A model generated the notes under the pieces. It did not search any database and was not told where the DNA came from. It saw nothing but the letters and a program-made list of their open reading frames with translations. Shown here piece after piece: positions 1 through 6,383 of a stretch of DNA of 9,039 nucleotides (positions are counted from its first letter, which is position 1; each line of letters opens with the position of its first letter). Made by a program: the position numbers and the translations under genes. Origin of the DNA: an uncultured Ruminococcus sp. (GTDB taxonomy: Bacteria; Bacillota; Clostridia; Oscillospirales; Ruminococcaceae); assembly GCA_902772615.1 (NCBI GenBank), contig CACYBC010000036.1:1-9039 (forward strand), written 5' to 3'.

Positions 1-745
1 GGTCAAAGGCGAAGTGGGGAGCACCTATGACGGACATACCGATGAGGTCATATCTGCGATCAGAGCAGGCTACAGGTTTTTCGACACTGCTGAATCGTAC
101 GGCAACGAGGAGGCGATCGGAAACGGCATCATCGAGAGCGGGATCGGCAGGGAGAACATCTTCATCTCGACCAAGATGAGGACAAGGATCATGGGACAGG
201 ACACCGCGTCCTGGAAACCTGAAGATGCAGTCGCCGCTATAGAGAGGAGCCTTGCCAAACTGAAGACAGAATATATAGACCTGTATCTCATCCACATGCC
301 GTGGGGTAATGACCGCGAGACAGCTGAGATATGGAAGGTTCTGGAGGACTACTTTGAGCGCGGCGTACTCAAAGCCATAGGAGTCAGCAACTTCACCATC
401 GATGAGCTGAGGCCGCTTATGGACAGCTGCCGCATCAGGCCGATGGTCGATCAGATAAAGATAGCTCCGGGAAGGTGGAACGAGGATACAGTGAACTTCT
501 GCCAGTACAACGGGATAGTCCCTATGGCATGGGGGCCGCTCAGCTTCGACACCGACAGGAAGCCGCTGCAGGCCATCGGCGACCGGTACGGCAAGAGCTG
601 GGCACAGGTGGTCCTGAGAAGGGATTTCCAGAGAGGGATCGTGACCATACCGAAATCCCATTCTTTCCAGCACCAGAAGGACAATCTGGAGATCTTTGAC
701 TTCGAACTGACGGAAGAGGAGATCGAGGAGATCAGACAGATCTGA
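1..745 (+). CDS. Aldo/keto reductase (AKR), 5'-truncated by the window edge
   Basis: This is a soluble NAD(P)H-dependent oxidoreductase of the aldo/keto reductase superfamily, which reduces aldehydes or ketones to alcohols in a TIM barrel. The frame is open from base 2, and the residues before the GTG at 14 (VKGE) fit the usual AKR N-terminus. The GTG is therefore probably internal, and roughly 20-30 residues lie outside the window. Counting the GTG at 14 as residue 1, the catalytic tetrad is D24 and Y29 (FFDTAESYGNE), K54 (ISTKMR) and H94 (YLIHMPWG). GVSNF and the C-terminal cofactor-phosphate segment IPKS are also present. The layout resembles the diketogluconate reductase-like single-domain AKRs. 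One oddity is that the usual NQ(I/V)E-x-HP strand reads DQIKIAPG (D146-G153). A fucosidase gene follows after 39 bases, so a role in sugar-carbonyl metabolism is possible, but the substrate cannot be named. The family call is sure. Confidence 0.93.
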   Translation, partial: VKGEVGSTYDGHTDEVISAIRAGYRFFDTAESYGNEEAIGNGIIESGIGRENIFISTKMRTRIMGQDTASWKPEDAVAAIERSLAKLKTEYIDLYLIHMPWGNDRETAEIWKVLEDYFERGVLKAIGVSNFTIDELRPLMDSCRIRPMVDQIKIAPGRWNEDTVNFCQYNGIVPMAWGPLSFDTDRKPLQAIGDRYGKSWAQVVLRRDFQRGIVTIPKSHSFQHQKDNLEIFDFELTEEEIEEIRQI

Positions 746-771
746 ATCTCTACTGCGGAAAATCAAGGAAC

Positions 772-777
772 GAGGAG
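772..777 (+). promoter_or_regulatory. Ribosome binding site of the fucosidase gene
   Basis: GAGGAG lies seven bases before the ATG at 785. It fixes this ATG as the start and lies within the 39-base gap after the aldo/keto reductase stop, which suits translation from a shared mRNA. Confidence 0.75.
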
Positions 778-784
778 ACAGGTA

Positions 785-2254
785 ATGGACAAAGCGGCAT
801 ACCTCAGGACTATAGACGAAGTGATCTCTCACGGGAGATATAGGGACGACTGGGAGTCGTTGTGCAGCCACAGAACGCCCCAATGGTATATGGACGCCAA
901 GATCGGAGTGTTCATCCACTGGGGGATATTCAGCGTTCCGGCATTCGGAAATGAATGGTATTCCCGACATATGTATGATCCTGCCCATGAAGAGTTCAGA
1001 CATCACCGGGAGACATTCGGAGACCAGAAGGATTTCGGATACAAGGATTTCATTCCTTTTTTCAAAGGTGAAAACTTCAGCGCGGAAGAATGGGTCACCT
1101 TGTTCAGGGACGCAGGGATCAGGTATGTGATGCCAGTGGCTGAACATCATGACGGATTTGCCATGTACAGGACCGGAATGAACCGCTGGAACGCGGCAGA
1201 GATGGGTCCCAAGAGAGATGTGGTCGGAGAGATAAGAGAAGAGTGTCTCAGGCAGGGGCTTATGTTCTGCGCGTCCACTCACAGGGCAGAGCATTATTTC
1301 TTCATGAACATGGGACGGACCTTTCCGAGTGACGTTCAGGATGAAGACTACAGAGATTTCTATGGTCCTGCTGTCTACAGGAAGGAATTTCATTCAGACG
1401 ATGTCCACAGATATACTGCAGATACGTATACGGCCGGACCGTCAGAAGAGTGGATGGAAGACTGGCTGGTCAGGACATGCGAACTGATAGACAATTACCG
1501 TCCGTCTGTACTCTATTTTGACTGGTGGGTACATAACCATGCATTCAAACCGTACCTCAGAAAGCTTGCTGCATATTATTACAATAGGGCTGAGGAATGG
1601 GGAACAGAAGTGACCATAGCCTACAAACACGAAGCGTTTCCTCCCGGAGCTGCCACGTTCGACGTGGAGAGAGGAGCGCTGACCGGAATATCGCCTGAAT
1701 ACTGGCAGACCGATACCGCTATAGGCAAGAATTCATGGGGATACACAACGGATAATGAATACAAGAACGCAAGACAGGTGATCTGCGACCTCGTTGACAT
1801 AGTAAGCAAGAACGGCAATTTGGTCATCAATGTCGGACCGAGACCCGACGGAACGATAACGGATGAAGAGCAGGGAGTGCTGAGAACGATCGGAGGATGG
1901 CTCCGCAGGAACGGCGAGGGAATATACGGGACTACTCACTGGAGACAGTTCGGGGAAGGCGAGGTCAACGCTGTGGAAGGGTTCTTTATGGACAGAGATG
2001 AGAAGCAGTTCACCAGTGAAGATTTCCGTTTTACCTACAAGAACGGATATTTGTATGTTTTCCAGATGAGACCTTCTGCGACCGCTAAGGTAAAGACGCT
2101 CAGGCAGAAGGGCATACACGATTTCCTTATAGAAAAAGTCGAGATGCTGGGGTCCGGAGAGGTCCCGTACAGGAGGACATCAGAGGCTCTGGAGATAGAC
2201 GGTTCTTCTGCACAGGGAGATCTTCCGGTCTGCTACCGCATATCCATAGGATGA
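785..2254 (+). CDS. GH29-type alpha-L-fucosidase, intracellular
   Basis: This 489-residue protein matches the alpha-L-fucosidase family GH29, retaining enzymes that release terminal L-fucose from oligosaccharides and glycoconjugates. Visible family marks are KIGVFIHWGIFSVPAF with H45-W46-G47, NEWYSRHMY, VAEHHDGFAMY, and the nucleophile strand PSVLYFDWW with D246 as probable catalytic nucleophile. The late stretch WQTDTAIGKNSWGY, then NGNLVINVGPRPDGTI, closes the barrel. About 100 residues follow that would form the C-terminal beta-sandwich. The general acid/base is variable in this family; E295 in the DVERG stretch is my candidate, by position only. There is no signal peptide, so it should act on imported substrates. 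The start is supported by GAGGAG at 772-777, seven bases before the ATG. Length is normal for the family. Arginine codons are mostly AGA/AGG. Whether it belongs to subfamily A (broad) or B (alpha-1,3/1,4-specific) cannot be told by eye. Confidence 0.93.
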   Translation: MDKAAYLRTIDEVISHGRYRDDWESLCSHRTPQWYMDAKIGVFIHWGIFSVPAFGNEWYSRHMYDPAHEEFRHHRETFGDQKDFGYKDFIPFFKGENFSAEEWVTLFRDAGIRYVMPVAEHHDGFAMYRTGMNRWNAAEMGPKRDVVGEIREECLRQGLMFCASTHRAEHYFFMNMGRTFPSDVQDEDYRDFYGPAVYRKEFHSDDVHRYTADTYTAGPSEEWMEDWLVRTCELIDNYRPSVLYFDWWVHNHAFKPYLRKLAAYYYNRAEEWGTEVTIAYKHEAFPPGAATFDVERGALTGISPEYWQTDTAIGKNSWGYTTDNEYKNARQVICDLVDIVSKNGNLVINVGPRPDGTITDEEQGVLRTIGGWLRRNGEGIYGTTHWRQFGEGEVNAVEGFFMDRDEKQFTSEDFRFTYKNGYLYVFQMRPSATAKVKTLRQKGIHDFLIEKVEMLGSGEVPYRRTSEALEIDGSSAQGDLPVCYRISIG

Positions 2255-2344
2255 GTACATGCGCTGCAGTTTAGGAGCAAGATATATTATTATATTGTCA
2301 GTAACCTTAATTCTCATCCTCAATGCTAAAGAAAGGACATTCAA

Positions 2345-3601
2345 ATGAGACTGCAAGACTATTCCCAGATACGCGGCGTAAACCATCATCTGGTGACAGA
2401 TCCGGAGATACTGAAGCGTGATATGAGCTTCATGAACCGTCTTAACCTGAATTCCACCCGCATCTGGCTCTCAGCGCCTGTCAGAAGGGATCCCCCGGCA
2501 GGAGTCGATGCCGCACAGATGCGCCGCATGTTTCCCTCCTGGCTGAATGACCGTGAAGAATATTGCAGACAGCTCAAATACTATGTGTCTGAGTGCTGGA
2601 AATACGGTGTTTCAACAATGCCTATCTTCTGGAACGGAAATGGGCTTGACAAGGCTACATATACGGAAGAGGAATGGGTCACGATCGAAGAATACATTAA
2701 GGATATCGTAGATACGCTCAAGGACGAGCCCGGTCTTCTGATGTGGGACATAATCAACGAGCCCGGCTGTTCCGACTGGATCGGCGAAGCACCTTCGGAA
2801 GAGGTCAAGCAGAGCCGCCTCAATGAAATCTGGGCGTTTGTAAAGCGTCTTTGCGAAACGGTAAAGAAATACGATCAGGAAACTCCCATTACCATAGGAC
2901 ACGTGATCACAGATTACAACGAGATCACCGGCGACTGGGTTGACGTCCTGTCTTTCCATGATTATCTCCCCACCCGCAAGGAAATCGGCGCAGCTTATGA
3001 ATGGGCTCATCAGCAGTCCATCAAATTCGGTAAGCCAATGTTACAGACTGAAACCGGATGTATCTGCCGTGCGGATCCTTATGACCTAGAGCTCGAGTAT
3101 TGCAACAAATACAATATGGGCTGGTACCTCTTCAACCTCGTGATCACCAACAGGGGCTGGGGCGATGTCCATGGGCTCGTTTACGAAGATGGCACCATCC
3201 GGGATCCCGCAGCCATAGCTGCTTTGTTTGGTTTCTTCCGCAAACGCAGTTCCGGCCGTGTGCTTGCTAATCCCAACCGGGAAGGTCATGCGTATCTTGC
3301 AATAAAGCAGGTAGAGGATATGCTGATGGACAAAAAGGCGGCGCAGCATACTCCCGTCGTGCATACCAGCGAAGATTTCCTGAATGCAGCCGAATACTGT
3401 GTAAACCTCCTTGAAGGAGCGGAAATGGTAGCCATGTGGGACGCCCCTTCCGCAAGGATACAGGAATGGCGGGCGATGCCGGAAGAAGAGCGCAACATCT
3501 GGGAGATCAAGAAGTTCGCCTTTGATATGGCCATGCTTCTGAAGGAAAAGTGCATGATCGTTACAGTGCCTTCCACTCCGACCTGGGCTCCCGACAAATG
3601 A
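2345..3601 (+). CDS. GH5-like (clan GH-A) retaining glycoside hydrolase with unassigned C-terminal extension
   Basis: This 418-residue protein has the marks of a clan GH-A TIM-barrel glycosidase, closest in style to the cellulase/mannanase family GH5. RGVNHH (10-15) opens the barrel and R39 (STRIW) sits at the end of strand 2. E139 in DIINEP is the probable acid/base, H205 in SFHDY the conserved histidine, and E236 in LQTETG the probable nucleophile. W260 (GWYLF) is a substrate-platform candidate. The barrel appears complete near residue 310. The remaining roughly 90-110 residues look helical and match no domain I recognise. No signal peptide is visible, so it should be cytoplasmic and act on imported oligosaccharides. 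AAAGGA at 2332-2337 precedes the ATG by seven bases. Most arginines use CGN codons, unlike the preceding gene. A specific substrate (beta-mannoside, beta-glucoside or other) cannot be assigned. Confidence 0.8.
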   Translation: MRLQDYSQIRGVNHHLVTDPEILKRDMSFMNRLNLNSTRIWLSAPVRRDPPAGVDAAQMRRMFPSWLNDREEYCRQLKYYVSECWKYGVSTMPIFWNGNGLDKATYTEEEWVTIEEYIKDIVDTLKDEPGLLMWDIINEPGCSDWIGEAPSEEVKQSRLNEIWAFVKRLCETVKKYDQETPITIGHVITDYNEITGDWVDVLSFHDYLPTRKEIGAAYEWAHQQSIKFGKPMLQTETGCICRADPYDLELEYCNKYNMGWYLFNLVITNRGWGDVHGLVYEDGTIRDPAAIAALFGFFRKRSSGRVLANPNREGHAYLAIKQVEDMLMDKKAAQHTPVVHTSEDFLNAAEYCVNLLEGAEMVAMWDAPSARIQEWRAMPEEERNIWEIKKFAFDMAMLLKEKCMIVTVPSTPTWAPDK

Positions 3602-3676
3602 TCCCCGGACCGAAAGAACGGTGACAGAAGACGGTCGGTGAATAGCCTCTCTCAAAACAGACAGCGGAATAATGCA

Positions 3677-3720
3677 ATGAAAATACCACTGGATCCGTGA
3701 TGATCCAGTGGTATTTTCAT
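3677..3720 (+). terminator. Perfect 19-bp-stem hairpin, probable bidirectional terminator
   Basis: Left arm ATGAAAATACCACTGGATC (3677-3695) and right arm 3702-3720 are exact reverse complements around a six-base loop (CGTGAT). The A-run at the left foot and the TATTTT at the right foot let it work as an intrinsic terminator in both directions. It lies 75 bases after the GH5-like gene stop and would end that transcript. It could also back up the terminator of the - strand small gene. Confidence 0.85.
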
Positions 3721-3751
3721 CGTAACTGTATCTCCCCGTGAATCCGGACAC

Positions 3752-3795
3752 GAAACGAAAGACTCCCGGAAGCCGAAGGACCGGCAGCCGGGAGT
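3752..3795 (-). terminator. Intrinsic terminator of the - strand orphan gene
   Basis: On the - strand, ACTCCCGG (3788-3795) pairs with CCGGGAGT (3762-3769). A second stem GCCG/CGGC (3772-3775 with 3782-3785) continues above a two-by-two internal loop, with a six-base apical loop. The stem is followed on the - strand by the T-rich CTTTCGTTTCG. It lies 22 bases beyond the stop codon of the 109-residue gene. Confidence 0.7.
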
Positions 3796-3817
3796 AATGC
3801 TCTGTATCTATGATCTG

Positions 3818-4147
3818 TCACAGACCGAAATGGATCATCCATTTATTCTCCGCAAGTGCCTTCTCCATCATATCTTTCAGGTCTTTCAGGTTAGGATCGT
3901 TCTCTATTCTTGCTATAAATGCACTTAAACAGGAAGGATGAATAAGAGTGGCGCCCCAGTAAGAGAAACTCATACCTATGAAAGAGAGAGCATGCCAGAA
4001 GTAGTCAACAGATTCCAGCTCCGTGATGATGTCAGCTATCAGTTCATCATCGATCCTTACGCAGTTATATTTCTCAGGCTCATATTTGTCATATCTTTTT
4101 CCGGGAAGCGGAGCTGCAGGCATGATCCTGAACTCATGTGTTGCCAT
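3818..4147 (-). CDS. Conserved-looking 109-residue protein of unknown function
   Basis: I do not recognise a characterised family. The start is MATHEF at 4147, supported by a strong GGAGG (4155-4159) seven bases upstream. The frame is open for 29 more codons upstream, but that extension has no comparable ribosome site and is probably leader. The protein is small, soluble and acidic to neutral, with no signal peptide or clear membrane segment. Its N-terminal part is proline-, lysine- and tyrosine-rich (PAAPLPGKRYDKYEPEKYN). An acidic helix follows (about 37-50), then an aromatic-rich core with WHALSFIGMSFSYWG, then a charged helix (about 78-100), and the protein ends in NKWMIHFGL. The Asp/Glu/Tyr pattern gives no catalytic signature. 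I have a vague memory of similar small clostridial proteins carrying misleading dehydrogenase labels; there is no nucleotide-binding motif here to justify that. It stands alone, with its own -10 box and terminator. Confidence 0.75.
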   Translation of the reverse strand: MATHEFRIMPAAPLPGKRYDKYEPEKYNCVRIDDELIADIITELESVDYFWHALSFIGMSFSYWGATLIHPSCLSAFIARIENDPNLKDLKDMMEKALAENKWMIHFGL

Positions 4148-4154
4148 GATAATA

Positions 4155-4159
4155 CCTCC
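4155..4159 (-). promoter_or_regulatory. Ribosome binding site deciding the start of the orphan gene
   Basis: GGAGG on the - strand, seven bases before the ATG at 4147. It chooses the 109-residue form over the longer open frame that reaches 4234. Confidence 0.75.
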
Positions 4160-4246
4160 GATGCTGTGAAGCGTATGATACAAAAGTGCTCTGTTGCAGA
4201 AGAGACCGGAATGACGGGGGATTCGCAGCAGCATTCACGGCCTCCT

Positions 4247-4259
4247 TCTCTCAGAGAGA
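4247..4259. repeat. 13-base palindrome, operator-like
   Basis: TCTCTC and GAGAGA flank a single A, a perfect odd palindrome. It lies about 8-20 bases downstream of the transcription start predicted from the -10 box at 4274-4279 on the - strand, a position where a repressor could bind. The simple CT/GA composition makes chance occurrence possible. Confidence 0.35.
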
Positions 4260-4273
4260 CCTTGTCAGGATCT

Positions 4274-4279
4274 ATTATA
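4274..4279 (-). promoter_or_regulatory. Candidate -10 box for the orphan gene
   Basis: Exact TATAAT on the - strand, about 127 bases before the ATG at 4147. No good -35 hexamer is found 16-18 bases upstream of it, so the call rests on the -10 alone. It would give a leader of roughly 120 bases. Confidence 0.4.
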
Positions 4280-4458
4280 CATTTTCTTCCTGCTTTTTCG
4301 TACTCCTGAGGGACTGCGATGACATTCCGGACGGATCAGTTATAAAAGTCAGCATCAGAAAAAAGTTTTGAATTGAGTGAGAACTAATTTCCGGCAGAGA
4401 GTATGTGACCCATTCCGGATAAGGACTCAAGCCTGAGAAACAGGCACACCCGTCCCGA

Positions 4459-4487
4459 GTGAAAAGAGCATTCGCGAGAAGTATAAT
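4459..4487 (+). promoter_or_regulatory. Candidate sigma-A-type promoter of the ABC exporter gene
   Basis: GTGAAA (4459-4464) matches four of six -35 positions. TATAAT (4482-4487) is an exact -10, and the spacer is 17 bases. The leader to the ATG at 4534 would be about 40 bases. A small perfect hairpin (4431-4445) lies just upstream of the -35. Confidence 0.55.
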
Positions 4488-4533
4488 AATAGACAGTCTT
4501 TAAAAATATACAACGAGAGAAAGAACTTTTAGT

Positions 4534-6264
4534 ATGAAAAAACAATCCCTGCTGGCGCGGTTCGCGTCTTACTACAGGCCGTACCGGGTACGGTTCCTTC
4601 AGGATATACTGATGTCGACGGTCCTGACTGTCTGCGGCCTTGTATATCCGATGATCACCAGGAAGATCATCAATGTCTATGTTCCGCAGAAAATGTTCCG
4701 CGAGATGATGATATCGATAGCGGCAGTGATGGCTGTATATATCATCAAAGCTCTGGCCGGATACGGCGTGACCTACTTCGGTCACATGATGGGCGTCGAT
4801 ATCCAGAATGACATGCAGCGTGATCTGTTTCAGCACCTCCTGACGCTGCCTTACTCCTACTTTGACGAGAACAAGAGCGGCGTTCTGACGGCAAGGGCTG
4901 TTGGTGACCTGCAGAGCATCACCGAACTGGCTCACCACGGCCCCGAGAACATCATTCAGTCGGCGCTCTCACTGGTCGGCTCATATGTGATCCTTTGCAC
5001 GATAAACTGGAAACTGGCAACGATCATTTTTGCCTTTTTCCCGGTGCTGGTCATATTTGTCTGGCGTCTGCGTGTCCAAATGAATGAAGGTTACCGCAGA
5101 AGCAGAGAAACACTGGCAGAAGTGAACGGGGAGATGCAGAACTCGCTCAGCGGGATTCGCGTCTCAAAAGCCTTCAACAACGATGAAGGCGAACTGCATA
5201 AGCTTGCAGTTCGTGCATCGGCGTTCCGTGATGCCCGGAAACTCTCGTATACGGTCATGGCGCGGTTCAACACCGGCATGGATTTTCTGCTGGATATGAT
5301 GTATCTGATCGTCCTGACAGCCGGAAGCATCTTCTGTTTCCGGGGAGAGATCACGGTAGGAGACTTCACCGCTTATTTCCTTTTCATCTCGAATTTCTTC
5401 AATCCGATCAGAAGACTGATGTCTTTTGCGGAACAGCTTGAGGACGGCAGGGCAGGGTTCCAGAGATTCTGCGAGATCATGGATACGCCGTCTGAACCTG
5501 AACGCGAGGATGCAGAGGATTCGGAAGATCTGTCAGGTGACATCACATTCGATCACGTTACATTCCAGTATGCGGGATCAAACGGTCAGGAAGTACTGAA
5601 AGACCTGTCGCTGAGGATCCCCGACGGGATGAAGATCGCATTGGTCGGGCCTTCGGGAGGAGGGAAAACGACTCTCTGTCATCTGATCCCCAGGTTTTAT
5701 GATCTGGAGAGCGGGACCATATCAATAAACGGACGTGACATTGAGAGCATCACAAGACGCAGTCTGCGCCAGCATATCGGTATCGTACAGCAGGATGTAT
5801 TCCTGTTCACCGGTACCATTGCGGACAATATTGGATATGCTGCGCCGGATGCGACACGTGAACAGATAAGAGAGGCTGCTCGTAAGGCCAGGATCGACTC
5901 TTTCGTTGAGAGCCTGCCCGACAGCTATGACACTTATATCGGTGAACGCGGAGTCATGCTTTCCGGCGGACAGAAGCAGCGCATAGCCATTGCACGGATA
6001 TTCCTCATGGATCCGCAGATACTTATCCTGGACGAAGCTACTTCAGCCCTGGACAATGTCACAGAGGCTGAACTGCAGCAGTCTCTGGATGAATTGAGCC
6101 ACGGACGCACGACAATTGTCGTTGCACACAGACTTTCAACTGTCCGCGATGCAGACAAGATCGTGTTTCTTACGGCGAATGGGGTGGAAGAACAGGGAAC
6201 GCATGACGAGCTTCTGAGACTTGAAGGAAAGTATGCTGCTCTTTATAATTCGCAGTTCGCATAA
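4534..6264 (+). CDS. ABC exporter half-transporter (fused permease and ATPase, MsbA/LmrA-like architecture)
   Basis: This 576-residue membrane protein joins an N-terminal six-helix exporter domain to a C-terminal ATPase. Hydrophobic segments lie near residues 21-46, 58-82, 138-156, 160-178, 248-270 and 272-292, with the usual YFDENKSG coupling region at 109-116. The ATPase has Walker A GPSGGGKTT (372-380, K378), the Q-loop at Q419/Q420, signature LSGGQKQR (476-483), Walker B ILILDEA with D500 and catalytic E501, and H-loop H532. All active residues are intact, so it should be an active ATP-driven exporter as a homodimer. Many relatives work as heterodimers, but no partner gene lies beside it. 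The substrate (drug, peptide or lipid) cannot be inferred from sequence. It is monocistronic, with its own promoter candidate and terminator. The ribosome site is weak (an AG-rich run about 10-18 bases upstream). Arginine codons are mixed, leaning to CGN. Confidence 0.95.
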   Translation: MKKQSLLARFASYYRPYRVRFLQDILMSTVLTVCGLVYPMITRKIINVYVPQKMFREMMISIAAVMAVYIIKALAGYGVTYFGHMMGVDIQNDMQRDLFQHLLTLPYSYFDENKSGVLTARAVGDLQSITELAHHGPENIIQSALSLVGSYVILCTINWKLATIIFAFFPVLVIFVWRLRVQMNEGYRRSRETLAEVNGEMQNSLSGIRVSKAFNNDEGELHKLAVRASAFRDARKLSYTVMARFNTGMDFLLDMMYLIVLTAGSIFCFRGEITVGDFTAYFLFISNFFNPIRRLMSFAEQLEDGRAGFQRFCEIMDTPSEPEREDAEDSEDLSGDITFDHVTFQYAGSNGQEVLKDLSLRIPDGMKIALVGPSGGGKTTLCHLIPRFYDLESGTISINGRDIESITRRSLRQHIGIVQQDVFLFTGTIADNIGYAAPDATREQIREAARKARIDSFVESLPDSYDTYIGERGVMLSGGQKQRIAIARIFLMDPQILILDEATSALDNVTEAELQQSLDELSHGRTTIVVAHRLSTVRDADKIVFLTANGVEEQGTHDELLRLEGKYAALYNSQFA

Positions 6265-6337
6265 AAAAGAATTCGTGTGTATAATCAAAAACATCAGTGA
6301 ATAGATTACACTGCATAAAATGCCATTTATAGCGTTA

Positions 6338-6370
6338 AAAATCGCTGGTGCATTAAGCATCAGCGGTTTT
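6338..6370. terminator. Bidirectional terminator between convergent genes
   Basis: CGCTGGTGC (6343-6351) pairs with GCATCAGCG (6357-6365) with one G-T wobble around the loop ATTAA. AAAAT and GTTTT extend the foot on both sides. T-runs occur on the + strand (GGTTTTCT) and on the - strand (GATTTTTAAC). It lies between the stop of the ABC exporter and the stop of the aldo/keto reductase on the other strand, so it can end both transcripts. Confidence 0.85.
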
Positions 6371-6383
6371 CTGTAGTGTCTTT

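Larger units (their letters stand above)
4148..4533. other. Divergent intergenic region between the orphan gene and the ABC exporter
   Basis: These 386 bases carry no convincing gene. In order they hold the - strand ribosome site, about 100 bases of leader for the orphan gene, the 13-base palindrome at 4247-4259 and a - strand TATAAT at 4274-4279. An A/T-rich stretch near 4340-4372 follows, then a small hairpin GCCTG/CAGGC at 4431-4445 and a + strand promoter candidate at 4459-4487. Frames open across it in both directions lack ribosome sites and protein-like composition. Confidence 0.6.

Noticed and set aside
2283..2300. AT-rich run with TATATT and TATTAT, and a TTGTCA, before the GH5-like gene
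   Set aside because: The -10-like boxes have no acceptable -35 at 16-18 bases, and TTGTCA has no acceptable -10 downstream. A promoter here is possible but not supportable from sequence alone.
3086..3751. A 221-codon open frame on the - strand opposite the end of the GH5-like gene
   Set aside because: It lies opposite a clear glycosidase, runs through the terminator hairpin, and its translation has the mixed, cysteine/histidine-rich look of a shadow frame.
4148..4234. A 29-residue N-terminal extension of the orphan protein
   Set aside because: GGAGG at 4155-4159 sits inside it, seven bases before the internal ATG, so the extension is probably untranslated leader.
4160..4270. T-box or other known riboswitch in the leader of the orphan gene
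   Set aside because: No T-box antiterminator consensus, no terminator before the gene, and no conserved aptamer sequence that I recognise.
3938..4309. A 123-codon + strand open frame over the orphan gene
   Set aside because: The - strand frame has a strong ribosome site, a terminator just past its stop and an ordered composition; the + frame has none of these.
4480..4492. AGTATAATAATAG also occurs on the - strand at 7569-7581, suggesting a shared promoter motif
   Set aside because: A shared 13-base word is about what chance gives in a window of this size, more so in AT-rich promoter sequence; both simply contain TATAAT.
4384..4938. A 184-codon - strand open frame crossing the exporter promoter and start
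   Set aside because: It overlaps the 5' part of an intact ABC exporter and the promoter candidate, and has no domain or ribosome site.
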